Source: Ruegeria lacuscaerulensis (GTDB lineage Bacteria > Pseudomonadota > Alphaproteobacteria > Rhodobacterales > Rhodobacteraceae). From it: a stretch of DNA of 64,000 nucleotides. Position 1 is the stretch's first letter, and every line of letters starts with the position of its first letter. The stretch spans positions 434,001-498,000 of the forward strand of contig NZ_WQGO01000004.1 of assembly GCF_013034685.1 (NCBI RefSeq), read 5' to 3'. Both the position numbers and the translations under genes were made by a program. This document shows, one piece after another, positions 55,947 to 64,000 of this stretch. The notes under the pieces are model-generated. The model searched no databases, was not told the DNA's origin, and was given only the letters and a program-made list of their open reading frames with translations.

Positions 55947-56810
55947 TTACGCAAACACTTCTTTGAACCGGTCCACGCACAAACGGAACCCGTCCTCGAA
56001 ATTACCATTGCCGGGGTGATAGACACTTTCGAAGGACACCACGCCATCATAGCCATCCGAGCGGAGCGCAGCGGCAATCGGGGCGAACAGATCGGCCAGC
56101 TGACCCTCGCCCATCCGGCGCACTTCGAGTGTTGCGCGTGGCGTGTCCACCTTGACGTCCTTGATGTGGATATGCCCCAGATAGCCGCCGCGCAGCTCGT
56201 CATACCCGTCGGGATAGGCCAGTTCATGACACCAGCAGTTGTTGCCGGGGTCCCACAGGACCTTCAGCACATCTTTGGCGTCAAGATCGTCAATCAGCTT
56301 GCGCGCGGTGTAGTTCGAGTTCACCAGCGTACCGTTCCCGGTCTCGACAACCAGCGTCACGCCCTCGGCTTTAGCCAGTTCTACGGCAGGCGCGATCAGG
56401 GGCGGCATCGTATCCCAGACACCATGGGCAACGTTCCATTTCTCGGCCCCGTTTTTGCCCCACAGAATCTGTTCTTTCCTTTGGGTCATGATCCGTACCA
56501 GCGGAGAGCCGACGATATGCGCCATGTCGATCACCCGCTTCAGCGCGTCCATATGTTTGACATGCAGCTCGTCTCCGGGCTGGTTGGCGGCTGTCATACC
56601 CGCGAAAATATGGCGCGACAGGCATGAGACGGGTTTGCCCCGATCCCGCAACAGCGCATCAATCTCGGCAATCTCCTGCGGGCTGTGATCGCCCACTTCG
56701 GTATCGCCGACGAATTGAAGTTCAGCATAGTCCAGACCGAATTCATCCATAACATCGACCGCATGTTTCAGATCGCGGGAAATCCCGTCGCAAATAACTC
56801 CTAATTTCAT
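55947..56810 (-). CDS. TIM-barrel sugar (phosphate) isomerase/epimerase-like protein
   Basis: AAAGGAGG precedes ATG 56810. The 287-residue protein has the xylose-isomerase-like barrel with probable metal ligands Glu in LVVETGNG, Asp in LWDPGNN, His in GHIHIKD and Glu in VSFESVYHPG. The family includes sugar isomerases, epimerases, and the enzymes that split 3-keto-glycosides. It starts 13 bp after the dehydrogenase stop, as the last gene of that pair. Confidence 0.85.
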   Translation of the reverse strand: MKLGVICDGISRDLKHAVDVMDEFGLDYAELQFVGDTEVGDHSPQEIAEIDALLRDRGKPVSCLSRHIFAGMTAANQPGDELHVKHMDALKRVIDMAHIVGSPLVRIMTQRKEQILWGKNGAEKWNVAHGVWDTMPPLIAPAVELAKAEGVTLVVETGNGTLVNSNYTARKLIDDLDAKDVLKVLWDPGNNCWCHELAYPDGYDELRGGYLGHIHIKDVKVDTPRATLEVRRMGEGQLADLFAPIAAALRSDGYDGVVSFESVYHPGNGNFEDGFRLCVDRFKEVFA

Positions 56811-56822
56811 GACGGGCCTCCT

Positions 56823-57713
56823 TTAGCGATGCAGTTCGGCGCCGATGATCTCTTCGATCACCTTTGTGCAGATCCAGTTGTCGCCATCGGGGTATTTCGT
56901 TTTCCCGGCGTGAAAGATCTGCATCGCGGACGCGGCGGTCTGCATCGGAACCCCAAGCTCTCCGGCCACGGCCAGCGATATGGTCAGGTCCTTGTGCATG
57001 GTGGCGATATGGCTGCCGGTGGCGACAAACTTGCGATCAATGATGTTTTCAAGCGCCGTGTTCACCACGCCGCAGCCCGCGCTGGAGGACGCGAACACGT
57101 CCAGCAGGGCCTGACCGCTGACACCAGCCTTGGCAGCAAGGGCCGCAGCCTCGAACGTGGCCGAAAAGATCGAGCCGATCAGCGATTGCAGACAGGCTTT
57201 GACGGTCTGTCCGTCGCCGGCATGTTCCCCCACCCGGTGAATGGTGCCGGAAACGGCCTGCATCACCTCGGCGTTCTGGTCCAGAACCTCGGGCGCGGCG
57301 GCGGCCATCATTGTCAACGTGCCATTCTGCGCGCCGGGAAACCCGCCCGAAACGGGTGTGTCGATCAGGTGAATGCCTGACCCTTCCATGTCCTGCGCAA
57401 TGCCGCGCGCTTCGGCGGGTGTGATCGTGGCCGACAGGATCACGGTTCCGCCCTTGGTCATGTTGGCCACCAGCCCATCCTCGCCCAGAATGACCGCGCG
57501 GGCCTGATCGCCGTTCATGACCATGACAAACACGCTGGCGGCGTGACGACCCACCTGACCCACGCTGTCCTTTGCCAACCCACCCATATCGGCAAATGCG
57601 GCCATGCGTGTTTCGCTCAGGTCAAAGCCCGAGGTTTCAAAGCCATTCTTGATCAGGTTCTTGGCCAGCCCGCTGCCCATATCCCCAAGACCGACTACGC
57701 CTGCGGTTTTCAT
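56823..57713 (-). CDS. beta-hydroxyacid dehydrogenase (3-hydroxyisobutyrate/threonate dehydrogenase-like)
   Basis: GGGAGG precedes ATG 57713. The 296-residue protein has the NAD-binding GLGDMGSGLAKNLIKNG, the substrate motif DTPVSGGFPGAQNGTLTMM, the catalytic Lys in GDGQTVKACLQSL and HIATMHKDLTISL. This pattern covers tartronate-semialdehyde reductase, L-threonate dehydrogenase and 3-hydroxyisobutyrate dehydrogenase. In a sugar-acid cluster a threonate- or tartronate-type substrate is likely. The 200-bp spacer 57714-57913 upstream holds no recognised feature. Confidence 0.88.
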   Translation of the reverse strand: MKTAGVVGLGDMGSGLAKNLIKNGFETSGFDLSETRMAAFADMGGLAKDSVGQVGRHAASVFVMVMNGDQARAVILGEDGLVANMTKGGTVILSATITPAEARGIAQDMEGSGIHLIDTPVSGGFPGAQNGTLTMMAAAAPEVLDQNAEVMQAVSGTIHRVGEHAGDGQTVKACLQSLIGSIFSATFEAAALAAKAGVSGQALLDVFASSSAGCGVVNTALENIIDRKFVATGSHIATMHKDLTISLAVAGELGVPMQTAASAMQIFHAGKTKYPDGDNWICTKVIEEIIGAELHR

Positions 57714-57913
57714 TCGGAAACCTCCCGTTTTTCAGCCCTGTCGGAGCGGGCTGACGCTGTGAAAAAGATGCGTTCCTGCATCGGTTTTCGCGGGGGTTTC
57801 ACGCGTCTTGCAAAAGACGTCGGGCGCGTCCCAAAGACACCCCGCTGCCCGGTTAGGTGCGATCAGTAAACGGGGATTACTGCCGTCAGGCAAGCACTTA
57901 AATGCAGTGTCAA

Positions 57914-59095
57914 TCAGGTAAAGGCTGCCATCAGACCGCGCAGTTCGGCCAAGCCGCGCATCCGGCCGATCAAAGGGTATCCCGGCGTGCTGTGGCCACC
58001 TCGGTCAGACAACAACTCCTGCCCATGATCAGGACGCATTGGAATTTGCCAATCGCTGCGGCCTGCTTGTTTTCGTCGTTTCTGCTCGGCCATCAATTCC
58101 CGCACGGTGCCCGCCATGTCGGTGTCGCCTTCCAGATGCGCGGCCTCGTAGAAATCGGGTTTTTCCGCGTCCGACCCTGCAATTCGTTTCGTGTTGCGCA
58201 GATGCGCGAAGTGTATTTTGCCGCCATGCCTGCGGACAAATTCCGGCCCGTCGAAACTGGCCGCCACACCCAGCGATCCGGTGCACAGCGTCGCGCCATT
58301 TGAAGGCAGATCAACCGCGTCCAAAACGGCGCCGTAATCATCCGCGCTGGACATCACGCGCGGTAGCCCGAGCAGAGAAAACGGCGGATCGTCCGGGTGA
58401 CAGCACAGGCGCAGACCAAGGTCCTGCGCTGCCGGGGCGACTTCGGTCAAAAAGTCGACCAGGTTCGCGCGCAAGCGGGTGCGGTCAATGTCGCAGTAGG
58501 TGTCCAGCAGGGCGCGGACATCCTCGACGCTCCACTGGTCATTGGCGCCCGGTAGCCCGGCGGTGACATTGTGTTGCAGCCGGGCTTTGGCGGTGTCGGA
58601 CATTTCGGCGAACCGTTTGGAGGCCGCGTGCTGGACAGTTTCGGAATAATTCTCGGACGCGCCGGGACGTTTCAGGATGTGGATGTCGAACGTGGCAAAA
58701 TCAGCCAGATCGAACAGCATGGCAGAGCCGCCATGGGGTTGCGGCGCGCGCAGGGCGGTGCGCGTCCAATCGAGGATCGGCATAAAGTTGTAGCACACCA
58801 CCTCAATCCCGCGAGACGCAAGCGCGCGCAGGCTGGATTTATAGGCCTCAAGATGCGCTGCCATGTCCGTCGTCTGTGTCTTGATCGCCTCGGAGACGGG
58901 CAAGCTTTCGACGACGTCCCATTCAAAGCCAGCCTCGGCCAGCATGGCTTGCCGGTCGGTAATGGCTGGGACGTCCCAAGGCTGACCGGGCGGGATGTGG
59001 TGCAAGGCGGTGACGATGCCCTGAACGCCCACCTGATGCAGATCGGACAGGGCAATCGGGTCTTCTGGGCCAAACCAGCGCCAGCATTGTTTCAT
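57914..59095 (-). CDS. uxuA: mannonate dehydratase
   Basis: I start at ATG 59095 because it overlaps the upstream oxidoreductase stop (ATGA) and gives the family N-terminus MKQCWRWFGPEDP. The 393-residue protein continues VTALHHIPPGQPW, VVCYNFMPILDWTRT, LGLRLCCHPDDPPFSLLGLPR and ends GYPLIGRMRGLAELRGLM. It converts D-mannonate to 2-keto-3-deoxygluconate in glucuronate degradation, linking to uxaC and uxuB across the divergent promoter. Confidence 0.95.
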   Translation of the reverse strand: MKQCWRWFGPEDPIALSDLHQVGVQGIVTALHHIPPGQPWDVPAITDRQAMLAEAGFEWDVVESLPVSEAIKTQTTDMAAHLEAYKSSLRALASRGIEVVCYNFMPILDWTRTALRAPQPHGGSAMLFDLADFATFDIHILKRPGASENYSETVQHAASKRFAEMSDTAKARLQHNVTAGLPGANDQWSVEDVRALLDTYCDIDRTRLRANLVDFLTEVAPAAQDLGLRLCCHPDDPPFSLLGLPRVMSSADDYGAVLDAVDLPSNGATLCTGSLGVAASFDGPEFVRRHGGKIHFAHLRNTKRIAGSDAEKPDFYEAAHLEGDTDMAGTVRELMAEQKRRKQAGRSDWQIPMRPDHGQELLSDRGGHSTPGYPLIGRMRGLAELRGLMAAFT

Positions 59096-60144
59096 GGCAG
59101 CCATCCTTCATAAAGCGGGTGATCGGGTGTGATGGGCAGTGCCACACGCTGCCCACTGCGCGCCGCATGGTAGATCGCGGTAACAATACTGACCGAGGCC
59201 GCACCTTCGGTAAGCGTCACCGCCGCGTTCGGCTGCCCGCGCAGGGCTTTGCTGATTTCTGCGAAAAACCCCTCAAATCCTGCGGGTTCCGTGGGTGCGC
59301 GGCTAAGCGCGGTGTCGATGTCTTCTTGTCGGGCGGGGCCGCGGGCCGTGAAAGTCCATTTCGCTTGACCCGGTGCGTAAGGTTCGGTGCCCGACGTCGC
59401 GGTCAGGTGTTCAAACACGATCCGCAGCCGTGTTTCATCCGTGGCCGCGCCCAGAGTGATGTTGCTGGTGCTCAATGCGCCCGATGTCATGGCAAAGCAG
59501 ATGGCCGCGCAGTCTTCGGTTTCGATCGGGTTGACCCGCGTTGTCACCATCGCCGAAACCGACGCAATGTCGCCCGCGATATGGGTCAGCAGGTCGTGGT
59601 TGTGGATCGCATGACCCAGCACAGCCCCACCGCGCTCGCCCTCCCACGTTCCGCGCCAGGGGACAGCATAGTAATCGGCCCCGCGCGACCAGTGTGTTTC
59701 AAGCGCGGCAGTCTGGACGGCGCCGGTCAGACCTTCGTTCTGCAAGTGCCGCAGCTGCGACAGGGCCGGACCCCAGCGGTATTGAAAGACCGGGAACACC
59801 TGCTTGCCCGTGTTTCGCGCGGTTTCGATGATCTGGTCCACATCCCGCATCGAGGTGGCCAGAGGTTTCTCGCACACCACGTGCTTTCCGGCCTTCAGCG
59901 CGGCCAGCGTGATCGGCACATGCAGATGCGGCGGCAGGCAGATATCAATAAGGTCGATGGAGGGATCATCCAGTGCATCCTGAATCTCGGTGAGCGCCGC
60001 GAAATCAGCATCGCCCCTGATCTGTTCAATCCGGGCTGCATCCTTATCGACAACGGCGGCCGCGCGGAACCTTTCGCCAAGCTGAGACAGCGCCGCCAGA
60101 TGTTGCGCTCCGATACCCGCGCCGAGGATTGCGACATTGATCAT
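59092..60144 (-). CDS. Gfo/Idh/MocA-family oxidoreductase, copy 1
   Basis: ATG 60144 overlaps the preceding stop (ATGA). The 350-residue protein has the NAD(P) motif AILGAGIGAQHLAAL, EKPLATS with the catalytic Lys (HVVCEKPLA), and GGAVLGHAIHNHDLL in the substrate region. The family oxidises or reduces sugars and sugar derivatives. It is the third of three tandem members, all coupled, followed by uxuA. Confidence 0.88.
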   Translation of the reverse strand: MINVAILGAGIGAQHLAALSQLGERFRAAAVVDKDAARIEQIRGDADFAALTEIQDALDDPSIDLIDICLPPHLHVPITLAALKAGKHVVCEKPLATSMRDVDQIIETARNTGKQVFPVFQYRWGPALSQLRHLQNEGLTGAVQTAALETHWSRGADYYAVPWRGTWEGERGGAVLGHAIHNHDLLTHIAGDIASVSAMVTTRVNPIETEDCAAICFAMTSGALSTSNITLGAATDETRLRIVFEHLTATSGTEPYAPGQAKWTFTARGPARQEDIDTALSRAPTEPAGFEGFFAEISKALRGQPNAAVTLTEGAASVSIVTAIYHAARSGQRVALPITPDHPLYEGWLP

Positions 60145-61142
60145 GACGCCTCTGCCATGTCCTGCGCCCGCAACGCCAGTTCCATGACCGTGAAGCAATG
60201 CGCCTGCGTCATCGCGGTTTCGGTGCGGTGTTGGATATCATGGGCCAGACGCGCGAAATACGGCAGGTCAGCGCCTGAGGCGTCGATCTTTTCACACCGC
60301 TCACCATTGACCAGAATCAGGTGATCTGTACCGGGTGCGCCGCCTACGTCCACATATTTACGCAGTTCGATATACCCCTCGGTTCCCAAGATCGTCAGCC
60401 GCCCATCACCCCAATTGGGCAGCGCATCGGGCGTGTACCAATCCACCCGGATATAGCCAGTGGCATGGGCGCTGCGCAGGCTCAGCTCTCCGAAATCCTG
60501 CAACTCGGGGTCGTCGGGATTGGCATAGTTGGCGACAAATGCGTTGGTGATCTGGGCCGTATCCGACCCAGTATAGTGCAGAAACTGATCAATCTGGTGC
60601 GAGGCGATATCAGCCAAAATCCCCCCGTACCGGTCGCGTTTGAAGAACCAGTCCGGTCGGGTGGGTTTGTTCAGGCGGTGCGGGCCCAACCCGATGGTCT
60701 GCACGACCCGCCCGATGGCCCCTGCCGAAACCAACTCGCTGGCGCGGGTGCTAACGGCGGTTTCGAACCGTTCCGAGAAATTAACCGACCATATGCGTCC
60801 GGTTTCGGCCACGGCCCGTTTGATCTGATCCAACTGTTCGAAGGATGTGCAGCCGGGCTTGTCGCTCATGACGTCCATGCCGTTTTGCATGGCCTTGACC
60901 GTCAGCGCCGCGCGGTCTGCCGGAATGGCCGAGACCAGAGCCAGATCGGCACCGCAGCCCAGCGCGTCCTCCAGACGGTCAAACCGGGGGATGTCGGGGA
61001 ACCGTTTGACATAACCGGGCAGAGTGACGGGGTCTCCCTCCGTCCAATAACCGACACAGACAACCCCCGTTTTGCGCATGTTTTCAGTCATGCCATAGAT
61101 ATGGCGGTGATCCAGCCCAAGGGCGACGCAGGTCAGGCTCAT
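60141..61142 (-). CDS. Gfo/Idh/MocA-family oxidoreductase, copy 2 (divergent N-terminus)
   Basis: The 333-residue protein lacks the usual GxGxxG/A loop: it starts TCVALGLDHRHIYGMTENM, with His-rich residues where the glycines should be. The catalytic Lys region is MSDKPGCTSFEQL (DKP instead of EKP), and the substrate part GGILADIASHQIDQFLHYTG is normal. The altered loop may change cofactor binding, so it could have a tightly held or unusual cofactor, or a non-redox role. It is coupled to its neighbours by ATGA overlaps. Confidence 0.85.
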   Translation of the reverse strand: MSLTCVALGLDHRHIYGMTENMRKTGVVCVGYWTEGDPVTLPGYVKRFPDIPRFDRLEDALGCGADLALVSAIPADRAALTVKAMQNGMDVMSDKPGCTSFEQLDQIKRAVAETGRIWSVNFSERFETAVSTRASELVSAGAIGRVVQTIGLGPHRLNKPTRPDWFFKRDRYGGILADIASHQIDQFLHYTGSDTAQITNAFVANYANPDDPELQDFGELSLRSAHATGYIRVDWYTPDALPNWGDGRLTILGTEGYIELRKYVDVGGAPGTDHLILVNGERCEKIDASGADLPYFARLAHDIQHRTETAMTQAHCFTVMELALRAQDMAEAS

Positions 61143-62155
61143 GCGGATACTCTCGTTTTCAGGCCGGTTTCGCTGGCGATTTGCATCGCATCAATGACCG
61201 CATGGGTCAAAAGCGCGCTGCGGCCCGTGGCCATGGGCGGGCGTCCCGTGCGGATCGCCTCGGCAAAATCTTCGATCACCGATTGGTGCCATTCATGGGT
61301 AAAGGCCATCGGATCGGCGCCACCCCCGGTCGTTGCCGTTTCGCCGAAGGTTGTCTGAGTTCCATCCATCGCGGTGATCGTCAATACGCCTGCGCCCAGA
61401 TGCGCCTTGGCGCGGGTGCCTTGGATCGTGATGGTCTCGGCCATGCCCGGAAATGCGGCGGTGGTGGCCATCAAACTGCCGATGGCGCCGCTTTCAGTTT
61501 CGAATAAAGCACCGGCCCAATCCTCGGCCTCCAGATCATGCAGAGGCGTCTGCCGCATCATGGCCTGAACCGAGGTGATCGGCCCCAGCAGCCACATTGC
61601 CAGATCCAGCGTATGGATCGCCTGCGAGATCATCACACCACCGCCATCGCGCGCATAGGTGCCGCGCCCCGGCGCGTCATAGTAGCTTTGGTCACGCCAC
61701 CACGGCACACAGATATCGACCGTCGCGATTGAGCCCAGCTCGCCTGCCTCCAAGGCCGCCTTCAGCGCAGCCGAGGCCGCTCGTGCGCGGTGTTGAAACA
61801 CGATGCCCAGCGGCACCCCGGCAGTTTCGCACAGTTCGACGATCCGGGTGGCGGCTTGTAAATCCCGCTCAACCGGCTTTTCCATGAGAATAGGTTTACC
61901 TGCCGCTACAAGGGTTTGCACAAGTGACGAGCGCTGGTCCGGTGGGGTGGCGATGATTGCGAAATCGACGGATGGATCATTGGCGATCTCCTGAACCGAT
62001 GCATAGGCCCGCGTGCCATGCCGGTTCGCAATTTGCGCGGTTTTTCCAGGGTCACGCCCCAGAACACCAGCCAGCGTCAAGCCGGGGTCCGATGCGGAGA
62101 TCGCAGCAACATGGGTGCCCGCAACCATCCCCAAACCAATCAGCGCAATGTTCAT
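61139..62155 (-). CDS. Gfo/Idh/MocA-family oxidoreductase, copy 3
   Basis: The first gene of the minus-strand operon encodes 338 residues. It has a normal cofactor loop (ALIGLGMVAGTHVAAI), ILMEKPVERD with the catalytic Lys, and RDGGGVMISQAIHTLDLAMWLLG. It differs clearly from copies 1 and 2, so the three are not recent duplicates and probably act on successive or different intermediates. It is divergent from uxaC with a 102-bp shared promoter region. Confidence 0.88.
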   Translation of the reverse strand: MNIALIGLGMVAGTHVAAISASDPGLTLAGVLGRDPGKTAQIANRHGTRAYASVQEIANDPSVDFAIIATPPDQRSSLVQTLVAAGKPILMEKPVERDLQAATRIVELCETAGVPLGIVFQHRARAASAALKAALEAGELGSIATVDICVPWWRDQSYYDAPGRGTYARDGGGVMISQAIHTLDLAMWLLGPITSVQAMMRQTPLHDLEAEDWAGALFETESGAIGSLMATTAAFPGMAETITIQGTRAKAHLGAGVLTITAMDGTQTTFGETATTGGGADPMAFTHEWHQSVIEDFAEAIRTGRPPMATGRSALLTHAVIDAMQIASETGLKTRVSA

Positions 62156-62257
62156 TCTTCCCCCCGGTTCCTGGGATCAGTCTGAGGCTTTGTACCCGAA
62201 AGATGCAAGCCGTAAAAAATGTGTTAACTGTTCCTTGGGCAAAGCACGGAGGGGAAA

Positions 62258-63622
62258 TTGACAGGCAATTTAAAGGGCATGGCAGAAGACCTGTATCTGG
62301 GCATCAAAGACCTGCCCATCGTGTCCCCGCACGGTCATTGCGACCCAAGCTGGTTCGCGCAGGATGCAGCCTTTCCCAACCCGGCCGAGCTGCTGGTGGT
62401 GCCCGATCACTATGTGTTCCGCATGCTCTATTCCCAAGGCGTTCCGCTAGAGCAACTGGGGGTGGGCCCAGCGGGGCGCGATGCGGACCCGCGTCAGGTG
62501 TTTCGCGCTTTTGCCACTCATTGGGACCTGTTTCTGGGCACCCCGTCGCGGATCTGGATCAGCTATGTTCTGCGGGAAACTCTGGGGGTTTCTCAAGATC
62601 TGTCGCCGGACACCGCCGATGCGATCTATGATCAGATTGCCGCCCGTCTGGCGCAGCCCGCGTTCCGGCCAAGGGCGCTCTTCCAACGGTTCGGGATCGA
62701 GGTTCTGGCCACCACGGACTCGGTTCTGGATGATCTGGCCCCTCACAAAGCGATCCGCGACAGCGGTTGGAGCGGGCGCGTTGTTCCAACTTTCCGCCCC
62801 GACGGGGTTCTGGATGGTGCGGACCCGGATTTCGTCCAGAACTTGACTGCACTGGGTGCGATGACCGGTTGTGATGTCGGTAGCTTCAGCGGCTATCTTG
62901 AAGCCCTGCGCCAGCGGCGTGCCGCGTTCATCGAGTTGGGTTGCACAGCCACCGACCACGGGATCGAGAAGGTGCAGACCGAATGGCTGGACGATCCCGA
63001 CCCGATCTATCAACGGTTGCGGCAGGGCGCAGGCAGCGCCGAGGATGCCCAACGGTTCTATGGTCATATGCTGATCGAAATGGCGCAGATGTCGGTCGAG
63101 GACGGGCTGACCATGCAAATCCACGCGGGCAGTAGACGCAACACCAACCGCGCTGTGATGCAGGGCTTCGGGCGTGACAAAGGGGCCGACATTCCCATTG
63201 CGATGAATTGGGTGCATGGGCTGGACGCGCTGCTGAACCGTGTTGGCAATTCGCCAAAGCTACGTATCATCCTGTTCACACTGGATGAGGGCACCTATGC
63301 CCGAGAGCTGGCCCCGATGGCAGGTCACTGGCCCTGTCTGCGTATTGGTCCGCCGTGGTGGTTCCATGACAGCCCGGCGGGGATCGCGCGCTATTTCGAT
63401 CAGGTGGTGGAAACGGCAGGTTACTTCAATTTGGCCGGGTTCAACGACGACACCCGCGCCTTTCTGTCGATCCCGGCGCGCCACGACATGTGGCGGCGCG
63501 GCGTGGCGCTGCATCTGTCCCAGCAAATCGAGCGTGGATATTTCGGGATGGTCGACGCCAAACGGCTGGCGCAACTTTTGACCACTGATCTGGCGCGGCA
63601 GGTCTACGGGCTGGAGCTATAG
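62258..63622 (+). CDS. uxaC: glucuronate/galacturonate isomerase
   Basis: The start is TTG 62258, which has GGAGGGG just upstream; ATG 62279 is an alternative. The 454-residue protein has LPIVSPHGHCDPSWFA with metal-binding histidines, LATTDSVLDDL and QIHAGSRRNTNR, diagnostic of UxaC. It isomerises D-glucuronate to fructuronate or D-galacturonate to tagaturonate. The next gene begins 1 bp after its stop, so both form an operon. Confidence 0.95.
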   Translation: MTGNLKGMAEDLYLGIKDLPIVSPHGHCDPSWFAQDAAFPNPAELLVVPDHYVFRMLYSQGVPLEQLGVGPAGRDADPRQVFRAFATHWDLFLGTPSRIWISYVLRETLGVSQDLSPDTADAIYDQIAARLAQPAFRPRALFQRFGIEVLATTDSVLDDLAPHKAIRDSGWSGRVVPTFRPDGVLDGADPDFVQNLTALGAMTGCDVGSFSGYLEALRQRRAAFIELGCTATDHGIEKVQTEWLDDPDPIYQRLRQGAGSAEDAQRFYGHMLIEMAQMSVEDGLTMQIHAGSRRNTNRAVMQGFGRDKGADIPIAMNWVHGLDALLNRVGNSPKLRIILFTLDEGTYARELAPMAGHWPCLRIGPPWWFHDSPAGIARYFDQVVETAGYFNLAGFNDDTRAFLSIPARHDMWRRGVALHLSQQIERGYFGMVDAKRLAQLLTTDLARQVYGLEL

Positions 63623-63623
63623 T

Positions 63624-64000
63624 ATGGGGCTGATACTGCATTTCGGTCTCGGCAACTTCGCTCGTGCGCATTTGCTGGACTACACCGATCAGGCGCAGGG
63701 CTGGGATTTGGTCGGAGTCAGCTTGCGGTCTACAGCGATCCGGGACGGGTTGGCGCAGCAAGGGTTTGACTATGACCTGTGCGTGCAGGGTCAAGGTGTC
63801 CGGCGCATCCGGGTTCTGCGCGACGTTTTGGCCCTGCCCGATGACCGAGACGCGATTTTCCAGGCCATGGCTGAGGCAGATATCATCTCGGCCACAGTGA
63901 CCGAGAAGGGCTATCATCTGGACAGCGCAGGTCGGTTGCAGTTGGACGATCCGGCCATCGCCTCTGATCTTGCAGGGCAAGGCCCGTCGACCCTGATCGG
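63624..64000 (+). CDS. uxuB: mannitol-dehydrogenase-family fructuronate reductase (partial)
   Basis: Starting at ATG 63624, one base after the uxaC stop, the frame is open to the window edge (about 125 residues). LILHFGLGNFARAHLLDY is the NAD-binding start of the mannitol dehydrogenase family. With uxaC and uxuA nearby it should be fructuronate reductase, making mannonate for UxuA. Tagaturonate or mannitol as substrate cannot be excluded from the fragment. Confidence 0.85.
   Translation, partial: MGLILHFGLGNFARAHLLDYTDQAQGWDLVGVSLRSTAIRDGLAQQGFDYDLCVQGQGVRRIRVLRDVLALPDDRDAIFQAMAEADIISATVTEKGYHLDSAGRLQLDDPAIASDLAGQGPSTLI

Noticed and set aside
59119..60324. 401-codon plus-strand open frame
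   Set aside because: It is the antisense of the first Gfo/Idh/MocA gene in high-GC DNA; the minus-strand protein has clear motifs and coupling to its neighbours.
1..64000. CRISPR arrays, insertion sequences, integrases, toxin-antitoxin pairs
   Set aside because: I looked for regularly spaced repeats, transposase or recombinase motifs and small paired frames and found none that I can support.

Overview
The window is chromosomal DNA from an alphaproteobacterium of the Rhodobacterales, most likely the marine Roseobacter group. The evidence is the fbcFBC/petABC operon with its characteristic N-termini, the adjacent petP-petR regulator pair, the xseB-ispA-dxs block, a type II lumazine synthase behind an FMN riboswitch, and several families typical of marine osmolyte users. 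No rRNA, CRISPR array, integrase or transposase was found. Everything is read from sequence motifs and family knowledge; no database search was run.

Layout. 1-2.8 kb: an arsenic operon on the minus strand (ArsR-arsenate reductase fusion, GAPDH, ArsJ; ArsJ runs off the left edge). 2.93-3.00 kb: tRNA-Thr(CGU). 3-32 kb: an accessory-looking stretch with long intergenic spacers and a dispersed GCGGACAAAGCG-type repeat. It holds two divergent class III nucleotide cyclases, a PafA-type phosphatase, an HD protein divergent from a TetR regulator, a winged-helix/hydrolase fusion, an L,D-transpeptidase, an AsmA-family protein, a seven-gene quaternary-ammonium catabolic operon (18.2-25.6 kb) with a GlxA-type regulator, an orphan solute-binding protein and an RND efflux pair.

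32-53 kb is backbone: dxs-ispA-xseB-deacetylase, petR-petP, ilvE, an AraC regulator with a small membrane protein, PhoD, cobO, an EamA permease, an HD hydrolase, aroC, ribH with its riboswitch, a PaiB-like protein, a cytochrome c, petABC, mtaB-dapF and tRNA-Lys(UUU). The tRNA-Lys 3' end is duplicated, with mismatches, 1.6 kb downstream; the duplicated ends flank one gene for a secreted protein. 54.8-64 kb is a uronate/sugar-acid region: an enolase-superfamily enzyme, a TIM-barrel isomerase, a beta-hydroxyacid dehydrogenase, uxuA, three tandem Gfo/Idh/MocA oxidoreductases, uxaC and the start of a uxuB-like gene.

The two regions most worth follow-up are both catabolic. The first is the 18.2-25.6 kb operon, which joins a choline-sulfatase-type enzyme, a Rieske oxygenase of the CntA/GbcA type, a BKACE enzyme, a carnitine-dehydrogenase-like enzyme, an aldehyde dehydrogenase and two SDRs, nearly all translationally coupled. 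The second is the 55.9-64 kb cluster, whose three Gfo/Idh/MocA enzymes plus an isomerase suggest oxidative processing of a uronide or glycoside. Sequence-level signals include a 15-bp site repeated in inverted orientation upstream of an AraC gene and its neighbour, twin palindromes between the HD and TetR genes, and a three-part hairpin-hairpin-tail element found beside three genes.
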